Origin: a virus
Length of the DNA stretch: 23,355 nucleotides
Direction: 5' to 3' (one strand)
Virus record (IMG/VR): IMGVR_UViG_3300032289_001361
Span: 1 to 23,355 of that record
The position numbers were made by a program, and so were the translations under genes. Under the pieces are notes generated by a model. It was not told the origin of the DNA. It worked only from the letters and a program-made list of their open reading frames with translations, and did no database searches. This document shows, in pieces, positions 13,854 through 22,700 of this stretch; positions within the stretch are counted from its first letter, which is position 1, and each line of letters starts with the position of its first letter.

Positions 13854-14597
13854 ATGCCTAATCTTGGGTTAAATCTATCCAGAACAGCTAACTCTGCAAT
13901 AAGCGGTGAAACACCATTTTCGCCTCTTGATCTACCAAACTTATTTGAATGGTTTTCAGCAGATCACGGAGCACTAAAAACAGTAGATCCAGATGTTTTG
14001 GCGTTGGATTTTCAGGCAGTTACTAGATGGGTCAACAAAGCACCTTCTGGGGTAAACGCAAATCAACTTTCAGCAGCTACCCAACCTATTTATAGAGAAC
14101 TTGGAGGCTTCTCTTTTTTGGACTTTAAGGGTGATGTGCTTCAACTCGACTACCCTGCTGCTATTAACCCCCCATTAAGTTACTATTTCGTTGGCTTTTT
14201 TGGAGCAGGAAATGCCTATTTAGTAAATAGAGCAACTAATACTTTATCTGCTAGAAATACGTTGTTTAACTCAGGTGGAACAATACGTTTACAGGCTTCT
14301 ACAGCAGTAAATTCAGGGGTTTCAATAAGTAACGAAGCTGTTGTTTGTGGTGTATTAGAAGGCGGAGGAACTGGGTTAGTTGGTAAAGCGGAAAACTTAG
14401 GGCTATACTCAGAAACAACTCTTAGCGGGTTAGGAACTACCGCATCAACACAACTTACGAATTTTTTAGGGGGAGCTACTAACGTTGGCGGTAATTCAAA
14501 TTGCGGCATTTACGAGTTCCTTGCTTACAATCAAGCTCACAACGCAACGGATAGATTAAAAGTAGTAAATTATTTGAGAGGAAAATACGGAAAATGA
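13854..14597 (+). CDS. Lectin-like (LamG/concanavalin A-type) virion protein
   Basis: The 247-residue protein has the layout of a concanavalin A/LamG-type jelly roll. It has an opening LFEWFSADHGA segment, then VTRWVNKAPSG and a QPIYRELGGFSFLDFKGDV strand pair. Gly/Thr-rich beta strands fill the centre, and it ends with IYEFLAYNQ followed by RLKVVNYLRGKYG, a standard end for this fold in phage proteins. Such proteins bind glycans or decorate virions. The small beta-rich gene upstream and an unknown gene downstream (four-base overlap) form a unit with it. It is a candidate for receptor or polysaccharide binding. No secretion signal is present. Confidence 0.7.
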   Translation: MPNLGLNLSRTANSAISGETPFSPLDLPNLFEWFSADHGALKTVDPDVLALDFQAVTRWVNKAPSGVNANQLSAATQPIYRELGGFSFLDFKGDVLQLDYPAAINPPLSYYFVGFFGAGNAYLVNRATNTLSARNTLFNSGGTIRLQASTAVNSGVSISNEAVVCGVLEGGGTGLVGKAENLGLYSETTLSGLGTTASTQLTNFLGGATNVGGNSNCGIYEFLAYNQAHNATDRLKVVNYLRGKYGK

Positions 14598-14827
14598 AAA
14601 TTTACAAGATTTATGCCAACCTTTACCCAGATTTTCAACAAGCCGTTGACGTTGCTTTTGAAGATTTACTTATCAAAACAAATAAATGTAAACACGTATT
14701 TCCCCCTGAGATGGAACCCGCTGAAGATGGGTATATTTATTTGAGCGTAAAAAATTGGATTGCCGACTTACCTGATATGTGGCAGTTTTTGTCTGAACTA
14801 ACCGAAGTAAACTCAATTCAACCTTAA
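14594..14827 (+). CDS. Hypothetical protein (77 aa)
   Basis: The 77-residue protein overlaps the lectin-like gene by four bases, so the two are probably co-translated. It starts MKIYKIYANLYPDF, has a KCKHVFPPEMEPAEDGYIYL middle and ends in a helix (LPDMWQFLSELTEV). There is no signal, membrane segment or recognised motif. The coupling suggests it could be a chaperone or partner of the lectin-like protein, but that is a guess from position. Confidence 0.55.
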   Translation: MKIYKIYANLYPDFQQAVDVAFEDLLIKTNKCKHVFPPEMEPAEDGYIYLSVKNWIADLPDMWQFLSELTEVNSIQP

Positions 14828-14836
14828 AACCTTATT

Positions 14837-15013
14837 ATGGATATTATTAACCTTATCACTTTTATCTCCTCTCTCAACTGGCTTGAAATTGTCGGAGCCG
14901 TCACTACACTCCTTACTGTTTTGATTGCTATTTTTGAGTTCATCCCCAGCGAACAGCCTGAGAAAACATTGAAAGCTGTTGTCTCCTTCATTGAAAAATA
15001 TTCACGAAAGTAA
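14837..15013 (+). CDS. Putative holin-like membrane protein (58 aa)
   Basis: The 58-residue protein has one strong transmembrane helix (about 16-36, LEIVGAVTTLLTVLIAIFEF) after a weakly hydrophobic N-terminus. A short polar tail follows (IPSEQPEKTLKAVVSFIEKY) and the end is basic. Size, single helix and a Pro-rich turn before an amphipathic tail fit small phage holins, which perforate the inner membrane at lysis. A lipoprotein gene lies close downstream, supporting a lysis function. No endolysin gene is seen nearby, so the assignment rests on shape and context. Confidence 0.5.
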   Translation: MDIINLITFISSLNWLEIVGAVTTLLTVLIAIFEFIPSEQPEKTLKAVVSFIEKYSRK

Positions 15014-15019
15014 ACTTCT

Positions 15020-15151
15020 ATGAGCCTCTACGAAAACATGAACAAACGTAAGAAAGCGGGAACTTCTCGCCCTAAATCTAAATCCACAATCAGCCCTAAG
15101 ATGTATTCTTTGATGATTAATAAAAAGAAAGGGTTTGCTCCTAAAAAGTAG
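15020..15151 (+). CDS. Small basic conserved phage protein (43 aa)
   Basis: A 43-codon ORF encodes MSLYENMNKRKKAGTSRPKS followed by KSTISPK and a Lys-rich end. The pattern SLY-x-N-(I/M)-N-x-R-K-K-A-G-T-S-R with later STIS-x-K is one I recognise as a recurrent tiny protein in many marine phage genomes, with no established function. It is strongly basic, so nucleic-acid or capsid-interior binding is possible. It lies six bases after the holin-like gene and four before the lipoprotein gene. Confidence 0.6.
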   Translation: MSLYENMNKRKKAGTSRPKSKSTISPKMYSLMINKKKGFAPKK

Positions 15152-15155
15152 ATTT

Positions 15156-15341
15156 ATGAATTTAGGACTTGGTTTAGGACTATTGATGATTATTTCTACG
15201 CTGCTGACCGGATGTTTGACGGTTGGTGTCTCCTATGACCAAGATGGCACTCAATTTTCAGCGGGATATTCGGATGGGAAAACTGTTTTGTCTGCTACTC
15301 AAGGAAGTAAAACACTGAATTTGAAATACAAGAAACCTTAA
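15156..15341 (+). CDS. Small phage lipoprotein (61 aa)
   Basis: The protein has a signal sequence with a lipobox: a hydrophobic stretch (LGLGLGLLMIISTLL) ending in LTGC, with Cys20 as the lipidated residue. The mature part is about 40 residues with repeated SYDQDG, GYSDGK and SATQGSK turns, suggesting a small beta sheet. The frame extends upstream to a TTG at 15135, but the ATG at 15156 gives a normal signal peptide. Membership in a lysis cassette (outer-membrane spanin-like) or superinfection exclusion are both plausible. Unlike typical Rz1 it is not Pro-rich, and it has no C-terminal membrane helix as u-spanins do. Confidence 0.7.
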   Translation: MNLGLGLGLLMIISTLLTGCLTVGVSYDQDGTQFSAGYSDGKTVLSATQGSKTLNLKYKKP

Positions 15342-15342
15342 A

Positions 15343-17067
15343 ATGCCTAACGACTCTTACAGCAAAGTATCCCTTTCAACCGAAAGTGATGAATCTGAGG
15401 GATATGAAGGAACAGCCGCTTCTCTTTACGCTAGTCTTGAGAGTAACCGTCTAACCTTCCTAGACCGTGCTAGGGACGCTTCCAAGCTAACCATCCCCAT
15501 GCTCATTCCTCCTGCTGGTTACGGCGAGCACACTAAATACGATACCCCCTTCCAATCCATAGGAGCTAGAGGTGTAAACAACCTTTCTTCCAAGCTGCTC
15601 ATGGCTTTGTATCCACCAAACAGCCCATTTTTCCGGTTGGTTATTGATCCGTATATCCTAGCTAAAGAAGCTGGGGAGGATGCCGATAAGCTCAAGACTG
15701 AGATGGATAAAGCCCTCAGTAAGATTGAACGTATTGCCATGCAGGAAGTTGAAACTACTGCTATCCGTGTTGGAGCTTACGAAGCCCTGCGTCACCTTAT
15801 TGTAGCTGGTAACGTCCTTGTCCACACTCCTGATGAGGGAGGTTTGCGGGTTTTCCGTATGGATAGCTACGTTGTTAAACGTGATCCTTCTGGGACTGTG
15901 ACACACATTGTAGTCAAAGAACGTGTCAGCCCAATGACGCTACCTCCACAGGCTAAAGCCCTTTGTTACTCCACCGAAGAAGAACACGGCTCTAAAGAAT
16001 ACGTGGATGTTTACACCAAAATCTGTTTGGAAGAGGACGATAAATCTTACGAAATCTACCAAGAAATTAACGGAGAAATAGTTCCCGAATCTCACGGTGT
16101 TTACCCAGAAGGTAAGCTTCCTTGGATGGCTCTCCGTTTTAATCGTATTGATGGAGAGGACTACGGGCGGGGTTTTGTTGAGGAATACATTGGCGATCTC
16201 CGTTCCCTTGAAGCTCTTTCCCGTGCTGTAGTCGAAGCTACGGCTGCTGCCAGTAAGGTTGTTTTCATGGTTAATCCTACCGGAACCACACGGATGAAAA
16301 CCCTTGCTGAAGCCCCTAACGGAGCTTTCATTAGCGGTATTGCCACGGATGTTACTACCCTTCAGGCTGACAAACGTGCTGATCTTTCTACCGTAATTGC
16401 TTTTACTCAAGACATCCAATCTCGCCTGTCTTTCGCCTTCCTTCTCAATAGTGCCGTCCAACGTAACGCTGAACGAGTAACGGCTGAAGAAATCCGCTTC
16501 ATGGCTCAAGAATTGGAAACCACTCTTGGAGGGGCTTATTCCATTTTGAGTCAGGAGTTCCAGCTTCCCCTTGTTCGTCGCCTTCTTGACCGTCTTAACA
16601 AGCAGAAGCGTATGCCTAAGCTTCCTAAAGAGGTTGTTAAGCCTATGATTGTCACAGGCGTTGAGGCTCTTGGCCGTGGTAACGATTTGATGAAGCTGGA
16701 TCAATTTCTCGTTGGTATCCAGCAAGCCCTTGGCCCTGAAGCCATGAGCTACATTAACCCCTCAGAATACCTTTCCCGCAGGGCTGCTGCTTTGGGTATT
16801 GATGCTGAAGGCTTGATTAAGACTCAAGAAGATTTGGCTGCTGAACAAGATGCTGCTCAACAGCAAATGCGTCAGCAACAAATGTCGGCTCTGGCTCCTG
16901 ACCTTATTAAAGGTGTTTCCCAAGTAGCTAGTTCCACTCCCGAAACAGCCGTAGCCATGACTAACATGATGGCTCGTGGGTTAGCTCAATCACAAGGACG
17001 AGAAGCTAATTTTACTCCTAATTTGGAAGGATTCACACCCCCTTCCGCACAAAAGAAAACTAAATAA
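15343..17067 (+). CDS. gp8: Portal / head-tail connector (T7 gp8-like)
   Basis: The 574-residue portal forms the dodecameric ring at the capsid vertex through which DNA is packaged and ejected. Family features are the N-terminal YASLESNRLTFLDRARDASKLT helix region followed by IPMLIPPAG, then RGVNNLSSKLLMALYPPNSPFF. Further on come the AYEALRHLIVAGNVLV core and YGRGFVEEYIGDLRSLEALS near residues 267-287. The C-terminal 60 residues are Gln-rich and helical (AEQDAAQQQMRQQQ). It is slightly longer than T7 gp8 (536). It begins one base after the lipoprotein stop and starts the virion module. Confidence 0.95.
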   Translation: MPNDSYSKVSLSTESDESEGYEGTAASLYASLESNRLTFLDRARDASKLTIPMLIPPAGYGEHTKYDTPFQSIGARGVNNLSSKLLMALYPPNSPFFRLVIDPYILAKEAGEDADKLKTEMDKALSKIERIAMQEVETTAIRVGAYEALRHLIVAGNVLVHTPDEGGLRVFRMDSYVVKRDPSGTVTHIVVKERVSPMTLPPQAKALCYSTEEEHGSKEYVDVYTKICLEEDDKSYEIYQEINGEIVPESHGVYPEGKLPWMALRFNRIDGEDYGRGFVEEYIGDLRSLEALSRAVVEATAAASKVVFMVNPTGTTRMKTLAEAPNGAFISGIATDVTTLQADKRADLSTVIAFTQDIQSRLSFAFLLNSAVQRNAERVTAEEIRFMAQELETTLGGAYSILSQEFQLPLVRRLLDRLNKQKRMPKLPKEVVKPMIVTGVEALGRGNDLMKLDQFLVGIQQALGPEAMSYINPSEYLSRRAAALGIDAEGLIKTQEDLAAEQDAAQQQMRQQQMSALAPDLIKGVSQVASSTPETAVAMTNMMARGLAQSQGREANFTPNLEGFTPPSAQKKTK

Positions 17068-17079
17068 CTAAATATCAAA

Positions 17080-17922
17080 ATGACTAATACCGTCGAAATT
17101 AAATCAGAAGAAACGGGGGCTGATGCTCCTATTGCAGAAGAAACTAAACCCACTACTGGCCCTGAAATCGAAATTGTAGATCAAGGGGGAACAAAAGTAG
17201 CCCGTCCTAAACAGGAAGATACTGAAGATCGTCCTGAAGCACTTCCAGAAAAGTTTAAGTCTGTTGAAGACTTGGCTAAAGCTTATACCGAATTGGAAAA
17301 GAAGCTTGGTCAGCCTAAGCAGACTGAGGAAACTAAAGAAGAAGAGAACAAGCAAAGTGATAGTAAGGAACCGGAAGATGGTGAAAAAACGGATGAAAAG
17401 CCCGAAGACCAAACGGAAGCCCCTAAAACCCACGATCTCTCCAAGTTCTCTGAAGAATGGGCTGAAAAAGGGGAACTCTCAGAGAATAGCTACAAAGAGC
17501 TTCAGAAGTTGGGATACCCCCAAGAGTTTGTGGACACTTACATTGAAGGTTTTCAAGCCATTCAAGACCGTCAAGTAGGGGAAGTTTACAAAACTGTTGG
17601 AGGTGAGGAAAATTACAAAGCTATGACCGAATGGGCTTCCGCAAACCTTCCTGAGAGTGAAGTAGCATCATACGATAATATCATTACTGGTAACGATCCC
17701 AGCCAAACTAAACTTGCAGTTAAGGGTCTGTGGGCGCAATACACTGAAGCCAACGGTAAACAGCCTAAACTAATCGGAGGTAGCCAAAGTGGAGTTGGCT
17801 CTGTTACTCCGTTCCGTAGCACGGCTGAAGTTGTAAAAGCTATGAGTGATCCTCGTTACTCTAATGACTCAGCTTACCGTAAGGATGTAGAAAAACGTCT
17901 AGAATTTTCAGATGTTTTGTAA
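17080..17922 (+). CDS. gp9: Capsid assembly scaffolding protein (T7 gp9-like)
   Basis: The 280-residue scaffold guides procapsid assembly and is then lost. The N-terminal half is acidic and Lys/Glu-rich, probably disordered (about 1-120). It contains LPEKFKSVEDLAKAYTELEK (51-70), a signature of T7-like scaffolds. The C-terminal half is helical, with ELQKLGYPQEFVDTYIEG and a basic end region that in T7 contacts the coat protein. Length is close to T7 gp9 (307). It is 12 bases after the portal and followed by 180 non-coding bases before the coat gene. Confidence 0.93.
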   Translation: MTNTVEIKSEETGADAPIAEETKPTTGPEIEIVDQGGTKVARPKQEDTEDRPEALPEKFKSVEDLAKAYTELEKKLGQPKQTEETKEEENKQSDSKEPEDGEKTDEKPEDQTEAPKTHDLSKFSEEWAEKGELSENSYKELQKLGYPQEFVDTYIEGFQAIQDRQVGEVYKTVGGEENYKAMTEWASANLPESEVASYDNIITGNDPSQTKLAVKGLWAQYTEANGKQPKLIGGSQSGVGSVTPFRSTAEVVKAMSDPRYSNDSAYRKDVEKRLEFSDVL

Positions 17923-18102
17923 ATTCTTTGTTGACAAAACAATTCTCATAACTTAAAAGCAATTTAACCGAAAAAATACATAAGGAGAATAGAAGACTCT
18001 CTGACCCCTTGCGAGGGATAATCTTGGGAAATCACTCTGACGTAAATGATCGGAAAACCAAAACCAAAAACTAACAACTAACATAGAAAGAAATAAAATA
18101 CT
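17923..18102 (+). promoter_or_regulatory. 180-base leader of the capsid gene
   Basis: This gap contains the promoter-like element, a small hairpin with a UNCG-type loop (CCCT TGCG AGGG, 18006-18017), two CTCTGAC motifs, and a final 45 bases almost free of G and rich in A and C, which should be unstructured next to the ATG. AAGGAG at 17983-17988 looks like a Shine-Dalgarno but is over 100 bases from the start. The layout suggests a purpose-built high-expression leader that does not depend on Shine-Dalgarno pairing. Confidence 0.5.
17931..17959 (+). promoter_or_regulatory. Candidate sigma-70-type promoter before the capsid gene
   Basis: TTGACA at 17931-17936, a 17-base spacer and TAAAAG at 17954-17959 give a full -35 and a 4/6 -10 match, with a start near 17966. 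It lies at the head of the only long gap in the virion module and would boost coat protein expression. In an unknown host, or if the phage polymerase drives late genes, the match may be accidental. Confidence 0.35.
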
Positions 18103-19062
18103 ATGGCTAATGGCGATACTACTCCCTCTCGTTTGGGGCAGATCAACAATACCGGAGATGCTTATGCTCTTTTCTTGAAGAAGTTTGCGGGTGAGGTTCT
18201 CACGAGTTTTACGACTGAGAACATCATGATGCCGTTGCATACGGTTCGCACAATTTCCAATGGTAAAAGTGCTCAGTTCCCCGTTACTGGAACTGCTACC
18301 GCGAAATACCACACTGTCGGTCAGGACATCCTTGATGACACTAATGCATACTTGTCCCGAATCCGTGCTGGAGAACGGGTTATCTCGATTGACAACCTCC
18401 TGCTTTCCTCAACCTTTATTGGTCGGATTGATGAGGCTATGAACCACTATGATGTGCGTTCCATCTACTCGACTGAGCTTGGCCGTGCGCTGGCTCAGAA
18501 GTTTGACAAGACGGTTCTTCAAGTGCTGTCTAACACGGCTAGTGTTGCTGAAGCTTTCACTGGTAGTGGAACCGGAACGACCTTGAACAAGGGAACGGCT
18601 GTTCGGACGGGTGCTAACCTTGCCGCTGCGATTTACGAAGCTGCTCAGACTCTCGACGAGAAGAACATCCCCTCGGATGGTCGCTACGTTGTGGTCAAAC
18701 CCGCTGAGTATTATGCTCTGGTTCAGGAACTTTCGGCTCCTTCCAAGCCCTCTCCTGTTGGTTCGTATGTGAATGGTGACGTTGCCGTGGTTGCGGGTAT
18801 CCGCATCTACAAGAGCAACAACCTTCCTACGACTAACGTGGGTGCTCAGGAAACCGGAACCAACACCAACTACAACGGTAACTTCACTAACACTGTCGCA
18901 CTTGTCGGCCACAAAGCCGCAATCGGCACGGTGAAGCTCCTTGATTTGGCTGTTGAATCTGAGTATCAGATCACTCACCAAGGAACTCTGATGGTTGCGA
19001 AATACGCTATGGGTCACGGTTCACTCCGTCCTGAGTGTGTTGTTCGCATCACTTCGGCCTAA
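18103..19062 (+). CDS. gp10: Major capsid protein (T7 gp10A-like)
   Basis: The 319-residue coat protein has the T7 gp10 pattern: ALFLKKFAGEVLTSFTTENI near 25-44, then VRTISNGKSAQFPVTGTATA (where T7 has VRSISSGKSAQFPVLG), and DGRYVVVKPAEYYALVQ in the P-domain region, consistent with an HK97-like fold. It is a little shorter than T7 10A (345). No slippery site or useful -1 extension occurs at its stop codon, so a 10B-type frameshift product is not supported. Its codon use is visibly richer in G and C than the accessory block and the tail tubular B gene. It is flanked by a leader and a strong hairpin. Confidence 0.95.
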   Translation: MANGDTTPSRLGQINNTGDAYALFLKKFAGEVLTSFTTENIMMPLHTVRTISNGKSAQFPVTGTATAKYHTVGQDILDDTNAYLSRIRAGERVISIDNLLLSSTFIGRIDEAMNHYDVRSIYSTELGRALAQKFDKTVLQVLSNTASVAEAFTGSGTGTTLNKGTAVRTGANLAAAIYEAAQTLDEKNIPSDGRYVVVKPAEYYALVQELSAPSKPSPVGSYVNGDVAVVAGIRIYKSNNLPTTNVGAQETGTNTNYNGNFTNTVALVGHKAAIGTVKLLDLAVESEYQITHQGTLMVAKYAMGHGSLRPECVVRITSA

Positions 19063-19069
19063 CATTGGC

Positions 19070-19127
19070 GGGGTGTCCCAAGATTTAATACGGTTTTTGC
19101 TCATTTTACCGTGTTCTGGGACACCCC
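19070..19127 (+). terminator. Compound hairpin after the capsid gene, T-phi position
   Basis: GGGGTGTCCCA (19070-19080) pairs perfectly over 11 bp with TGGGACACCCC (19117-19127). Inside, AATACGGT (19087-19094) pairs with ACCGTGTT (19108-19115) over 8 bp with one G:U. It lies 8 bases after the coat stop, where T7 has terminator T-phi. It is followed by TCCC and A7, not a U-run, so a phage-polymerase terminator, an mRNA-stabilising element or a processing site are all possible. Confidence 0.7.
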
Positions 19128-19177
19128 TCCCAAAAAAATTGTTTGAAAATGAGTCTTAACTAGCTCTTAATACTTCC

Positions 19178-19753
19178 ATGTCACTTTCCCTTACTTCCAG
19201 ACTTGAAGCAGTTAACTCAATGCTGATGTCTATTGGGGAAGCCCCTATTAACCAGTTGGACGGACTGACTGTAGATGCCTCTATTGCTGAAGCTACTCTT
19301 GATGAAGTAAGCCGTGCGGTTCAGTCTATTGGGTGGCACTTCAACACGGAAAAAGAGTTTCCCCTTACTCGGACAGTTGATAACAAAATCCCAATTACTT
19401 CTGACATTGTTCGTATTGATTTAGATACTTACGAATACATTGATATTGATGCTGTTCAACGTAACGGATTCTTGTATGACCGAAAGAACCACACTTTCTT
19501 TTTCGATAAAGATTTGAAAGCTGAAGTTGTGCGTCTTCTGGATTGGGATGATCTTCCCCAACCAGCTAGAAACTACATCATGGTAAAAGCTACTAGGATG
19601 TTCCAAACACGTGTTGTTGGTAGCGATACCCTTGCTGGTCAGTTGTCTACTGATGAACTCTCTTCTCTGGTTGTTTTGAAGGAGTTTGATGCGGATACCG
19701 GAGATCACACAGTTTTTGATAATTACAGCGTTGCTCAAGTTCTTGACCGATAA
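19178..19753 (+). CDS. gp11: Tail tubular protein A / adaptor (T7 gp11-like)
   Basis: The 191-residue adaptor connects the portal to the nozzle of the short tail. It has the family start RLEAVNSMLMSIGEAPIN, then a helical part DEVSRAVQSIGWHFNTE and TSDIVRIDL, a beta region, and a C-terminal helix with YIMVKATRMFQTRVVG. Length nearly equals T7 gp11 (196). It follows the compound hairpin by about 50 bases and has no Shine-Dalgarno sequence. The nozzle gene starts six bases after its stop. Confidence 0.94.
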   Translation: MSLSLTSRLEAVNSMLMSIGEAPINQLDGLTVDASIAEATLDEVSRAVQSIGWHFNTEKEFPLTRTVDNKIPITSDIVRIDLDTYEYIDIDAVQRNGFLYDRKNHTFFFDKDLKAEVVRLLDWDDLPQPARNYIMVKATRMFQTRVVGSDTLAGQLSTDELSSLVVLKEFDADTGDHTVFDNYSVAQVLDR

Positions 19754-19759
19754 CTAACT

Positions 19760-22700
19760 ATGTCCCTCATTAACGTAAATGTTCCTAACCTTCTAAATGG
19801 TGTCAGCCAACAAGCCGATCCTTTACGTTTTGTTACCCAAGGGAACGAACAAATTAACGGAATGAGTTCTGTTACAGAAGGTTTAAGTAAGCGGAATGGT
19901 TCTAAATTCTTATATAAGCTCTCAAATAGCTCGTATCAAAATTACAATCCAAAGATTCATTTTATTAACCGAGATCGTAACGAAAGATATGTAGTTTTGA
20001 TGTATGGAAACATTGAAAAATCTAATAGCGCAATTTCAGATTACGGAAAAATACGGATTTGGGATATAGACACAGGTGCTCAAATGCCTTTAGAAATACG
20101 ATATGAAGATAGGGAGTTAATTGAACAAGGTTTACCAATAATTAGTTGGGGAACAAGTGCTAATGTTAGTAACCCTCAGTTTCCCTATGTATCTTCAGAT
20201 TGGGATGATGGGGAACCAATATGGGCAACTCAAAACTATTCTTCAGGAAGGTCTAATCCAGTTTACTACATTGGAAAAAACCCCCAAAAAAACGTAAAAA
20301 TGTTTACGGTTGCTGACAGCACGTTTGTATTAAATACAGATAGAATAGTTAGGACAACCACAGTTGATGCAGTTACTTTTTCTAACAAAACCGTAACTCG
20401 TGTTGGAACAACGGCAACAGTAAATTTAGGAACCGGAATATCCAATGTAAATTTCCAAGTAGGAGAGTTGTTTCAAATCGAAGGCACTACTTTAATTGCT
20501 GGAGTATCAAGGGTTACTGGAAGACCTAATGGAACTTCATTTACTTTTGATACTATAGATTCCGGCCCTACAACTTATTCAAATACCGTAACTATCAAAA
20601 AAGGCGAAAGATTGGTTCCATTTGATATGCCCCATACGCTTAAAAGACAAGCAAACGGAATTTTTCTTTTAGAACGAAACTATTGGGATGCTAGATCAGC
20701 AGGGTCGCCTGTAAACAACCCAAACCCATCTTTTGTTGGTAAAAAGATAAACGACATTTTTATGTATCGTTCTAGGTTGGGATTCCTTGCCGATGAAAAT
20801 GTAATTCTTTCTGAAAACTCATCTTTTTATAATTTTTACAGGACAGAAATGAGCACACTTTTGGACTCAGACCCGATTGATGTTTCTACTGCTCATAGTA
20901 AAGTGTCTATTTTAAAACACGCTGTTCCTTTTTCGGAACGACTTGTTCTTTTTTCTGACGAGTCTCAGTTTTACATGACTGCTGTTGATGTTCTCACCCC
21001 TAAAACAGCTTCTATCCAACAAACTACTGAGTTTTCTGTAGATCAATTAGCTAAACCATCAATCGTAGGAAAAAACATTTTCTTCCCCTTTTCTCGTGGA
21101 CAGTTTTCAGGAATTATGGAGTATTTTGTTACTCAAGATACTTTGGAATTTAATGGAACTGACGTTACTGCTGCAATTCCCGCTTACTTACAGGGAACTA
21201 TTAGGAAAATTACTGCTTCAAGTAACGAGCAAATTGTCGTCGTGTTGACTGAAGACGCTCCTTCAACACTTTATATCTACAAGTATTTCACAGCAGAAGA
21301 CCAAAAAATTCAGTCTTCTTGGTCTAAATGGGAATACCCAGAAAACGAAAATGTTAAAATTTTAGATGCAGAGTTTATCGAAAATGAACTTTACTTAGTT
21401 GTGGATAATGCCAGTGAAGAAACAACTGACTTTCTGGACTTTTATGGAGAACCTAACGATAATCTGGTGTTCTCAAACAGAGGTATTTATTTAGAATCAC
21501 TTAACATTAAAGAACTAACAAATGATGTTCAAAATTCAGATTTTATCAAATTAGATAAAAAATTTGATGAATCTAAGGTTCTGTCAAAAACCTACAATGC
21601 TCAAACTGATACAACGGATTTTGTTTTACCAATCACTACAACTAAAAACATTGGTGTAACTCAGCGATATAAAGAACCTGAAACTGTTTATTCTTACGAT
21701 GGCACACCAAATAACGACAATTTTATAGTCAAAAAACCATTCGATAACCTTTTTGAGTATGGACTAATTAACAGGGGAACTTCAGTATCTTTACTCCAAT
21801 TTCAATCATTTGGGCAAGATACAGCAACAAGAAGTGTAGTTTCTTTGTCAGGGCGGGGAAGTAGAAATTTTTATTCGTCGGCTAATTCAACACAAGATGT
21901 CACAAACGTATCCCAAGTAAACGGAGTATTTTGTAATATATGTGCTATACCCTACTTTCCTTCTTCATACAGCAATCTTTATTCTATTCATTGGGTTGTG
22001 GAAAAATGGGTAGGAGGGTTCTTAACTGATTATTTGATTTCTAGACCTTACCCAGATTACACAGGTTTCTTTTTCGATATTTCTTCAGCGGATAATCCGT
22101 TATTTCATACATCAGGTGCGGTTCCTGCTGGAATAGCTTATTCTACAAATCTCCCAGCTTCTTTGCCTTTATATCCTTGGGAAGTGGATACTTGGTATTC
22201 AAACCTTAGTTTTGTTTATACTATTTATGGGCAAAACCCACCGGGATTTGGTTTTCAACCAGACCCTTTCAGTAAAATAACTGATACGGATACTTTCGTA
22301 AGGCGGGGAAGCGAGCTATCTTCTTCTGTGTTAGCTGAAGTTAAAACAGGAAAAAACTATACAGTTGCTACGCAAGAAAATTCCCTAACTGAACTGGATT
22401 ACCCAAATACTCCACAAGGAAGATATTGGCTAAATCGAACAAAAGTAACCATAAACGGGAACCACCTAAACACCCCTTTATGGTTTGGTATCCCCTACGA
22501 ATTTCGTTATCAATTTTCCAATCCACAGTTACGTCTTGGAGGTGGAGGTAATCAACGAACAGCCGTTTCTGACGGAAGGTTCCAAGTTAAAAATGGAAGT
22601 CTTACTTTTAACGATACAGTAGCTTTTAACGTGGAAGTTACTGCTCCTTTCCGTGACAAGAATGTTTACAAGTTTTCTAATTACACTTTGGGTCGAGGAG

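Noticed and set aside
15940-16725. Minus-strand 261-codon ORF opposite the portal gene
   Set aside because: It is a shadow of the well-supported portal frame; its product has no recognisable domain and no gene in the window runs on the minus strand.
17983-17988. AAGGAG as a ribosome-binding site
   Set aside because: No start codon lies at suitable distance; the coat ATG is over 100 bases away.
18409-19017. Minus-strand 202-codon ORF opposite the capsid gene
   Set aside because: It is a shadow frame of the coat protein gene, with no start context or family resemblance.
19020-19170. T7 10B-like frameshift extension of the capsid protein
   Set aside because: A +1 shift would read 33 more codons, but there is no slippery sequence at the stop, the extension passes through the hairpin, and the -1 frame ends after a few codons.
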